From assembly GCA_937928385.1 (NCBI GenBank), contig CALEZD010000114.1:1-17503 (forward strand): a stretch of DNA of 17,503 bases, read 5' to 3'. The notes below the pieces were generated by a model. That model saw only the letters and a program-made list of their open reading frames with translations. It was not told the DNA's origin and ran no database searches. Source of the DNA: an uncultured Bacteroidota bacterium. Lineage in GTDB: Bacteria > Bacteroidota > Bacteroidia > Chitinophagales > Chitinophagaceae. Position 1 is the first letter of the stretch, and every line of letters begins with the position of its first letter. The position numbers and the translations under genes were made by a program. Positions 1 through 6,084 of this stretch are shown piece by piece.

Positions 1-52
1 GAAATCCTGAACGGGGAACAATCCTTATCTTTAAAGGAAGAAATAACTACCG

Positions 53-796
53 ATGTTAAGAAACAGAATATCTTATTTTGCTATTGCCCTCTCTACCTTA
101 CTCATTGCTGCCTGCGGCAAAGATGAACCATTGTCACCCTATGAACCTGATGGCTCCGGTGATTTTAAATATAAAGTAACAGGTTTGAAGGATACTTCGC
201 TGGAAAGGACAGCGGAGGTGCGTTACCTGATAGCGGTAGAAAAAGAACAAGGTCAGGCAGAGTCAGTAATACTTTCTACTGAAAATTTACCTAAGGGTAT
301 GGAGGTGTTTTTTGAGCCCGTGAATGGTGAAAAAGCATCGTTTAATACAACGATTGTAATAAAAAACACCCGTGTGCCCGAAGGCGTTCATAAAATAAAC
401 ATCAGGGGGGCCAGCATTACTACGGGTATCAGCAACTATTATCTCAATGTCAACGTATTGCCTTACACCAATGCCGCTATCGGGTTGGTGGGCGCATTTA
501 CTGAAACAGGGCAATGCAGCCAGACGGGCAATGTAAATGACAATGTAAACATCGTGGCTGATGAAACAGTGAAAAACAGGATACATATCAAGGGCCTGTT
601 CAGTGGGGTAATGACCAACGAAATATACGCAGACATTAATCCTGCCACTAAAACGGTTACAATACCATCGCAGGTGGTAAATGATCTTACCTACAAGGGA
701 GAAGGTACTTATGATGATGACAAACTGGTGATTAACTATACCATGAATGGGGACGTTATCAATAACAGCTGTTCATCTACACTTACCAGGAATTAA
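53..796 (+). CDS. Secreted lipoprotein of unknown function, lipocalin-like C-terminal half
   Basis: The 247-residue product starts with a type II signal peptide: basic start, hydrophobic stretch, and lipobox LIAAC with the lipidated cysteine at residue 21. It is therefore probably anchored in the outer or inner membrane. The middle (about 35-140) looks like an Ig-type beta sandwich, ending near LNVNVLP. The C-terminal half (about 145-247) has an alternating pattern with two cysteines (GQCSQTG and NNSCSSTLT), a 'TIPSQ' segment and a 'GEGTY' segment. Small beta-barrel modules in other Bacteroidota lipoproteins look like this (family resemblance from memory, not searched). No catalytic motif is visible. 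The gene ends in TTAA, sharing its stop region with the convergent gene that follows. Reality as a gene is secure; function is unknown. Confidence 0.85.
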   Translation: MLRNRISYFAIALSTLLIAACGKDEPLSPYEPDGSGDFKYKVTGLKDTSLERTAEVRYLIAVEKEQGQAESVILSTENLPKGMEVFFEPVNGEKASFNTTIVIKNTRVPEGVHKINIRGASITTGISNYYLNVNVLPYTNAAIGLVGAFTETGQCSQTGNVNDNVNIVADETVKNRIHIKGLFSGVMTNEIYADINPATKTVTIPSQVVNDLTYKGEGTYDDDKLVINYTMNGDVINNSCSSTLTRN

Positions 797-1191
797 TCGA
801 TTACAATCGTATCCTTGCCTGCCATTTTGCTGATATGACAGCAGTCGGCTGAAATACTGTACAGTTCATCTACTACGGTTGTATTATTCCGGATACCGAT
901 AAAACGGAATTGTAATTGCTTGTTGTACATTTTACTCACATAACTGTCATCTAATACAGTGTAAGCCCCTTCGGGCCAGGTGCCATTATTGTGCCTTAGC
1001 GTATCGCCTGTTGCCACATTAATGGTATAGTAATCCTGTAGGTCAACATTGTTGCCGCTCTTATCTGTTACAGTTACGTTTACAGCTGCAAACATTTCCG
1101 TACAGATAGCACCGTTACAGTCAGATTTTTTTTTGTTGCATTGCATGGCCATAAAGGGCAGGGCCAACACTAATATAAATACCTTGCGCAT
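793..1191 (-). CDS. Small exported cysteine-containing protein, probable lipoprotein
   Basis: The 132-residue protein begins with a short signal peptide (MRKVFILVLALPFMAMQC), followed by a lysine-rich NKKK. The cysteine at residue 18 may be lipidated, but glutamine at -1 makes the lipobox atypical, so plain export is also possible. The mature part has a cysteine pair around the CNGAIC segment and another pair at 'DCC' near the C terminus, and is otherwise predicted beta-rich with no recognised motif. It lies 38 bases downstream of the T9SS protein on the same strand and is probably the last gene of that run. Its stop codon overlaps the stop of the convergent lipoprotein by four bases. Function unknown. 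Confidence 0.8.
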   Translation of the reverse strand: MRKVFILVLALPFMAMQCNKKKSDCNGAICTEMFAAVNVTVTDKSGNNVDLQDYYTINVATGDTLRHNNGTWPEGAYTVLDDSYVSKMYNKQLQFRFIGIRNNTTVVDELYSISADCCHISKMAGKDTIVID

Positions 1192-1229
1192 CAGATTTTT
1201 TTAAGGATATAAGGGCAAAAACTATGCCA

Positions 1230-3404
1230 TTATCTGGCCACCCATTTCAAAGTCCGTCCCTGCCTTCCTGTGCCGGAAATATGCACCATGTATATACCGG
1301 GGGCCATATTTTCAGCGGGAAGGTTAATGTGATTATTACCTGCCTGTAGCTGTATAGCTTGCCGGCTCATTTGCTTGCCGGTTACATCTGTTATGCTCAT
1401 TTCACCATCAGCGCTGTTGGCAGTATATATATGCAATACAGCCCGGTTGATGGAAGGGTTGGGGTAGATGCTTGCCTGCCAATCTGCCTGGTGCATATAT
1501 TGTATAGCTGCGGGATGACGGACATAGAATGTGTCCTGTAGCGTGGCAATATCAGTTAACTCCAATCCCTCGTGGTCTATAAACAATGCTTTGTTGTAAG
1601 AAAGGGTAACCAGGGTGCCGCCCGGTGTAGATGCCGGTATTTTAAATTCAAGATGGGCAATCATACCTTGTCCGTTCACATCTTGTTTATCGGTACGTGC
1701 ATAAGCCCAGTCTACTGATATGGGTGATACGTCTTTGGTAAAACTAAGTGTATTGGCAGCATTGCCCAGCCAACTTGTTGAATAAGTAACAACGGGTGGT
1801 GTAGCCAGGCTTAGTCCGTCTACCAATATGTTCGATGCCAACCCGTAAATCTTATTTATGGGATTGGTGCTGTTCCCCAGCATGATTTTAACAGACACTG
1901 TGGAGTCAGGGTTGGGATTAATGCCGCTATGGTCAAAGAACAATTCAGATGTACCTGTTGTCTTTTGCCTGGGGCCTTTGGGGTGTGTCATGCCGTAATT
2001 CTGTCTGACAACAGCCAGGTCTGCGGTATCTACTATGCCATCACCATTGCAGTCAGCATGTTTTTTATCGATGTTGTTCATAAATGAGCCACTCCAGAAA
2101 TCACAGTATTGTGCTGCCCAGTTGTTGGATGCTCCCGGCCTGGCGGCACCGGTGTCACTATAGTTGATGGCAACAGCCAGCGGGTCGTACATATCAGCTA
2201 TTTTGTCTGAATTAGCATCGCCCGGCCATACCGAATCTGCACTGCATGATCTTACCAGTACGGTATAGACATAAGTAGCTTTCCCTTTCAACCTGCACGA
2301 ATTATCGGTGGCTACAACATTGATGTTAAAAAACGGTAGCTGCGATGGATTAACGGAAAGAGGCGTTTGCCATAGTACACTTCCGCTGGCCGAGCCTATA
2401 CCATTAGTTTTTGAAGTACTGAAACTCCAGCCCCCGCCCAATGAAGGCGCTGCTATTTCGAGCAATACCGAATCAGCGGGATTGGCATCCGTAAAATTGA
2501 AATTCAATTGGTTGTTACGGCCTGGGCAAGTGCTTGTTACCATATTGGCAACACTCACCGGTTCAGGTGTAGTTAATATACTTCCGGCACCGGCAGATGT
2601 GCATATCACAATGAAGTCGCGTGTGGTGTACGCTACTAACGAACCATTCCTGTATTCTTTTATGTTTAAGGCCAGTGTGTATTTCCCTATTGCTGCCGAT
2701 TTCAGCACCATATTATTCTTGCCGTCTATATAACAAAGCCCGCCTGTGCCAAAAGGGCTGGCCACACTATAGCCTGCATAATAGGGAATACCTAAACCCT
2801 GGCTCGAAACGGGTTGTACAAATTCGTAGGCTATGCTGTCGCCGTCTGCATCATAGGCCGTAAGGGGAATTTTAACGCTATCGTTGATGAAAATGGTATG
2901 TGGCGGATAGTCGGGCACCACCGCGCTGGTATTGCGTAAATATGATACTGCCGGTGTGTTTACATGAAAACTTTGTCCGCTTGCGCCCTGCAGGTTGGTA
3001 ATACCGAAGTTGCGGTTACTGTTCGAGAAAACGAAGAACCAGTCATTTGCCTGGGCAGGTAATACAATCGTATCAGTATATACTGCGGCTATATATCCGG
3101 GGTATGTTGAATTGATATTGGTGCAACTGGTAACCGTACCTGTGCAAAATGGTTGCAACGTATCATTGGTAATGCGCACCAGGTTCTTATTCACTACCAG
3201 GTTCTGTTGTTTCGACTCGGCATACACACCTATAAATGTGGGCAGGTCTATCGCGCCTGTTTCGCAGGTTTTATACAGGGTGAGGTGCAAACGGTATTTC
3301 CCCGATGAAATATATTCATAACGCAAATGAGCCCCAGTAAAATGATTGGCACTGGATACCCATGCCAGGCAACAACACAATATTGACAATAGCCATCTGT
3401 TCAT
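1230..3404 (-). CDS. T9SS-exported multidomain surface protein with dockerin repeats and cohesin-like domain
   Basis: The start is the ATG at 3404; the TTG just before it is an unlikely alternative. The product has 724 residues. A signal peptide ends near SSA-NHF (residue 19). Residues about 20-270 resemble the N-terminal beta domain of large gliding-motility-associated secreted proteins ('HFTGAHLRYEY', 'LYKTC', 'AYDADGDSIAYEFVQP', 'IKEYRNGSLV'). An Ig-like segment follows (about 285-387). Residues 396-471 hold two calcium-loop repeats of dockerin type I (DANSDKIADMYD and DCNGDGIVDTAD). Residues about 495-628 look like a cohesin-type beta sandwich. The C terminus (about 646-724, 'YPNPSINRAVLHI' to 'GIYMVHISGTG') is a type A T9SS sorting domain, so the protein should cross the outer membrane and be displayed or released. 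It is third in the - strand run behind the chaperone-like and pilin-like genes. Confidence 0.9.
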   Translation of the reverse strand: MNRWLLSILCCCLAWVSSANHFTGAHLRYEYISSGKYRLHLTLYKTCETGAIDLPTFIGVYAESKQQNLVVNKNLVRITNDTLQPFCTGTVTSCTNINSTYPGYIAAVYTDTIVLPAQANDWFFVFSNSNRNFGITNLQGASGQSFHVNTPAVSYLRNTSAVVPDYPPHTIFINDSVKIPLTAYDADGDSIAYEFVQPVSSQGLGIPYYAGYSVASPFGTGGLCYIDGKNNMVLKSAAIGKYTLALNIKEYRNGSLVAYTTRDFIVICTSAGAGSILTTPEPVSVANMVTSTCPGRNNQLNFNFTDANPADSVLLEIAAPSLGGGWSFSTSKTNGIGSASGSVLWQTPLSVNPSQLPFFNINVVATDNSCRLKGKATYVYTVLVRSCSADSVWPGDANSDKIADMYDPLAVAINYSDTGAARPGASNNWAAQYCDFWSGSFMNNIDKKHADCNGDGIVDTADLAVVRQNYGMTHPKGPRQKTTGTSELFFDHSGINPNPDSTVSVKIMLGNSTNPINKIYGLASNILVDGLSLATPPVVTYSTSWLGNAANTLSFTKDVSPISVDWAYARTDKQDVNGQGMIAHLEFKIPASTPGGTLVTLSYNKALFIDHEGLELTDIATLQDTFYVRHPAAIQYMHQADWQASIYPNPSINRAVLHIYTANSADGEMSITDVTGKQMSRQAIQLQAGNNHINLPAENMAPGIYMVHISGTGRQGRTLKWVAR

Positions 3405-3469
3405 CAAAACGAGTACATGATTTTGTTAAATATAAGTATAAAGGCCGAAAGGTTAAAAAAACAATGTGG

Positions 3470-4000
3470 CTATGGCTGTGTAGTGGTATATATTACACCA
3501 ACTGTATAGTCTCCTGCAGGAAACTCAGTACCGGGTTTTGCCCGGTAATTTACAGAAAAGGTTTTGTTGTCCCCGTTTTTACAATTCAGCAACAAGTCGC
3601 ATGGATTAGCTGATAAAGGTGCGTATGATTGAAAAGCCCCGGCAATATTACCGCCGGTATTGTTTTCACTTACAGTAAGAAACAATGTATTATTAACAGG
3701 CATTTCCGGGCTGGGAAATGCGTTGCCTGAATAAGAAAAAACCGGCGAATTGGTGCGCACGTTTACTACAAAATCACGATTGGAATGAACCATGAATTGT
3801 TGTTGGGCAGACTCAACACCATTTATATAATTATTTACGCTGCTGAACCCCAGGTTCACGTTCGATGTGTTTACAGATGTAATTTGTATAGTAGGTTCCA
3901 GCTCTACAGTAATCAATTGTGATGCAGAAGCTGATTGTTGCGCCCGGGAATCAGGGCAGGTTACTGCCAGTATCAATATGGTGAATATTGTATTTTTCAT
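3470..4000 (-). CDS. Pilin-like or DUF4402-like small exported beta protein
   Basis: The 176-residue product has a signal peptide (MKNTIFTILILAVTCPDSRAQ, cleavage near residue 21) and no T9SS tail or lipobox. The mature part is beta-rich: a first strand block (VELEPTIQITSVNTSNVNLGF), the segment FSSVNNYINGV, a 'SNRDFVVNV' strand, a cysteine pair in NPCDLLLNC, and the C-terminal strand GDYTVGVIYTTTQP. The pattern resembles small fimbrial or spore-coat-U-like subunits and DUF4402 proteins. It is clearly related to the product of 5512-6009 (shared 'F.S.N.Y.NGV' segment and C-terminal strand). It sits 54 bases downstream of the chaperone-like gene on the same strand and is probably co-transcribed with it, fitting a subunit-chaperone relation (inferred). 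Confidence 0.8.
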   Translation of the reverse strand: MKNTIFTILILAVTCPDSRAQQSASASQLITVELEPTIQITSVNTSNVNLGFSSVNNYINGVESAQQQFMVHSNRDFVVNVRTNSPVFSYSGNAFPSPEMPVNNTLFLTVSENNTGGNIAGAFQSYAPLSANPCDLLLNCKNGDNKTFSVNYRAKPGTEFPAGDYTVGVIYTTTQP

Positions 4001-4054
4001 TGCCTGTTATGTCTGCTGGTACAGGGTAGATAATCAATACTACTTCAGTTAAGC

Positions 4055-4885
4055 CTATTTACTGGCATCTGCCGGTACAGGCTTCACTTCTACAGTGCTT
4101 TCAATAGCTTCTAATGAAAGGTCTTCGCCCGCATCCAGTATGCCCAGTACATTGTATTTGCCTTCCGCCAGGTTTTTAGGCAATTCAAAAGTAACCAGCC
4201 TTACCTGATCCGGAAACATAGGAAATTCAATGAAGTCCAGTTTGGTTTGCTCTCCGTTGGCTGCAGCCAGTTCCAGGTGGGCTTTACATTCTATCATTAC
4301 CTCACCTGTGTTTTTACAATACAGGTCGTAAGCATTGGCTATTTCGCGGTTGGGTTTCAAATCAAGTACTTTGATGCTTTTTTCCATTGCATTAGGTGGT
4401 GTCTGGTATATATGTACACCCACCCTTATCAGGTTCTTTACAGTGGCTTGCGCGTTTTTATCATTCCTGCTTACATTTTCTTCTACTGTTTCTATAAACA
4501 GCATCGACCATTTCATGTCTTCCGATGCTTCCGGGGTAGAGGGTACCAGCATCTGTACGGTAAGCTGTGTAGATTCTCCCGGCTGCAACTCAATGAAATT
4601 TTTATCAATAGACAACCACCTGGCGCATGAGCGGGGTATGCTGGCCGGCTCGTAATAAATATGGCCTCCCGAAGAGTCGCGCACCCAGTCGTTCAGGTAT
4701 ATCCTGAATTGTACTTTGTTGCCGGAGCCGTTGGAAAGGTTGATTACCTGCGCCTCGCTTTGGCCGCTTGCCAGCCTGAAGTCGAGTGTAGTTGGGTAAA
4801 CCCCCAGGTTTTGCGCGCTCACATTAGTCGCAAAATTTTGTATGATGAAGGATAATATTGCTAAAAAAAGGAAGTTGTGTCTCAT
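4055..4885 (-). CDS. Periplasmic PapD-like (fimbrial chaperone-type) protein
   Basis: I chose the ATG at 4885, giving 276 residues, because the signal peptide (MRHNFLFLAILSFIIQNFAT, cleavage near VSA-QN, residue 24) begins there. A longer reading frame upstream would put 49 non-signal residues in front. Residues about 26-165 resemble the N-terminal Ig domain of pilus chaperones: 'LGVYPTTLDF', 'EAQVINLSNGS', 'RIYLNDW', then 'RWLSIDKNFIELQPGES' leading to 'VQMLVP'. A second Ig-like domain (about 166-265) includes 'DLYCKNTGEV' and 'EGKYNVLGILDAGE'. Such proteins cap exported beta subunits in the periplasm. It heads the - strand run and is divergent from two further subunit-like genes. A DUF916-like surface protein is an alternative reading. 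Confidence 0.75.
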   Translation of the reverse strand: MRHNFLFLAILSFIIQNFATNVSAQNLGVYPTTLDFRLASGQSEAQVINLSNGSGNKVQFRIYLNDWVRDSSGGHIYYEPASIPRSCARWLSIDKNFIELQPGESTQLTVQMLVPSTPEASEDMKWSMLFIETVEENVSRNDKNAQATVKNLIRVGVHIYQTPPNAMEKSIKVLDLKPNREIANAYDLYCKNTGEVMIECKAHLELAAANGEQTKLDFIEFPMFPDQVRLVTFELPKNLAEGKYNVLGILDAGEDLSLEAIESTVEVKPVPADASK

Positions 4886-4914
4886 ATATGAGTAAGTATA
4901 CCATGCAAAAAAAC

Positions 4915-4922
4915 TATTTTTG
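4915..4922 (+). promoter_or_regulatory. Bacteroidota -7 element (TATTTTTG) ahead of 4955 gene
   Basis: TATTTTTG matches the Bacteroidota -7 consensus TAnnTTTG exactly and lies 32 bases before the ATG at 4955, in the 69-base divergent gap. No TTTG is found 19-21 bases upstream, so only half of the promoter is supported. Confidence 0.45.
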
Positions 4923-4954
4923 TTGGCAATAACAAAGCAAATGACCATAAATTC

Positions 4955-5515
4955 ATGATGAGGTATTTGTACGTGCTGGCCCTGGTTCTCTTTACCGGGA
5001 TGTATACTTTCTCCAATGGGTATGTAATCCATGGTGGGGGTGATGACGATGACGATAAAAAAAATGAAAAAAAAGACGACGATGATAGCGGTGGGAGCGG
5101 TTCCAACAACAATTACCTGGAAGTGAACACACAGACAAGTTTACAATTCTCAGTTACACAGCCGGAACAGTTCGAGAACGTACAGACTGTGCACAACGCT
5201 ATTAAGCTCCAGTTTAAAACAAAAAGTAAGAATGCGGATATCTATGCTAAGGTAGCAGATTATTCACCACCTTCGGGTGCAGACAGGGCTAATATCCCAA
5301 TTGCATTAAAACACAGCCAGGACAATTCAGGCAATGCCTACAGCCTGGTTACCACGCCATTGCAGCTCACCTACCAGGACCAGCGCTTGTTTGTTCAGCC
5401 CAAGGCCAACCAGGCTTTCAACTTTTTTTACGACCTGCAACTTTTGCCCCTGGGCTACGATTATCCTGAGGGGCAGTATAACTTCACTATCATGTTTACG
5501 ATGACGCAACCATGA
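4955..5515 (+). CDS. Small exported protein with acidic linker, pilin-like C-terminal part
   Basis: The 186-residue product has a signal peptide in residues 1-22 (the ATG at 4958 is an equally good start). It is followed by a striking charged stretch: GGG, five Asp (30-34), KKNEKK, four Asp (41-44), then a Gly/Ser/Asn linker to about residue 53. The remaining 130 residues are beta-rich, with 'FENVQTVHNAIKLQF' and 'SKNADIYAKV' recalling the corresponding region of the two neighbouring pilin-like proteins. The C terminus (PEGQYNFTIMFTMTQP) matches the last strand of the 3470-4000 product. It has no cysteines. Its stop overlaps the start of the following gene (ATGA), which suggests translational coupling. 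It is probably a divergent member of the same subunit family; function unproven. Confidence 0.75.
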   Translation: MMRYLYVLALVLFTGMYTFSNGYVIHGGGDDDDDKKNEKKDDDDSGGSGSNNNYLEVNTQTSLQFSVTQPEQFENVQTVHNAIKLQFKTKSKNADIYAKVADYSPPSGADRANIPIALKHSQDNSGNAYSLVTTPLQLTYQDQRLFVQPKANQAFNFFYDLQLLPLGYDYPEGQYNFTIMFTMTQP

Positions 5516-6009
5516 GGTATTGTTTTATCATAATCGCTTTTCTGGCCTTATCAGTGGTTAAGGCAGGTGCACAGGGGTTCACAGGCTCGGTGCAAGGTAA
5601 TTTCATCGTTTATTCCACGCAATCCATCACTGTTACCGCCCTGGGTGGGGTCATCAGTTTCGACAGCCCTAATGATTATTTTAACGGAGTAATTGCCAAT
5701 AAATACGCAAATATTAAAATTAAAAGCAATACCAACTGGTTGATCAGCTTCTCAGCTCAAAGTACTTACTTTACTGCATTGAGTAAGGGTGCCAGTACCG
5801 ATATGCCATCTACCGTAATGGGAATACGGAAAAACGGGCACAGTACTTTCAAAACCCTCACCACCCAAAGCCAGCGGCTGGAGAGTGGTTCAAGGGGCAG
5901 CAAAGGCGATAAACATGATTTTGATATTGATGTGAATTTTAGCCCGGGGTTCAAATACAGCGGCGGCTTGTATAGCATAGGCGTAGTGTACACACTTACC
6001 AAACAATAG
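5512..6009 (+). CDS. Pilin-like small exported beta protein, paralogue of 3470-4000 product
   Basis: The 165-residue product has a signal peptide (MRYCFIIIAFLALSVVKAGAQ, cleavage near residue 21). The mature part is a small beta protein: 'NFIVYSTQSITVTALGGVISF', then FDSPNDYFNGVIANKY, then 'SNTNWLISFSAQSTYF', a basic and serine-rich region (about 120-138), and a final strand (GGLYSIGVVYTLTKQ). The FDSPNDYFNGV segment and the last strand align by eye with the - strand neighbour product. The start codon overlaps the preceding stop, so the two + strand genes form a transcription unit. No sortase, T9SS or lipidation signal is seen, so outer-membrane passage would need another route. Confidence 0.8.
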   Translation: MRYCFIIIAFLALSVVKAGAQGFTGSVQGNFIVYSTQSITVTALGGVISFDSPNDYFNGVIANKYANIKIKSNTNWLISFSAQSTYFTALSKGASTDMPSTVMGIRKNGHSTFKTLTTQSQRLESGSRGSKGDKHDFDIDVNFSPGFKYSGGLYSIGVVYTLTKQ

Positions 6010-6084
6010 CCATCCCCCGCAAAATACCCCCTTAAATACCCCCGGAATACATTAATTTTATACCTCCTTTTAAATAAAATAATA

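Noticed and set aside
1..126. Open frames running into the window from the left (one ending at 57-59, another at 124-126).
   Set aside because: Either could be the 3' end of an upstream gene, but the fragments are too short to choose between frames, and the second would overlap the lipoprotein by 74 bases.
4886..5112. Longer readings upstream of the chaperone start and an opposite-strand Ser-rich frame over the Asp-rich region.
   Set aside because: The upstream extension lacks signal-peptide character, and the Ser-rich frame is the mirror of Asp codons in a real gene.
6024..6043. Two ATACCCCC copies 12 bases apart before the M16 peptidase.
   Set aside because: Only two copies in a short gap with no symmetry; no basis to call it an operator.
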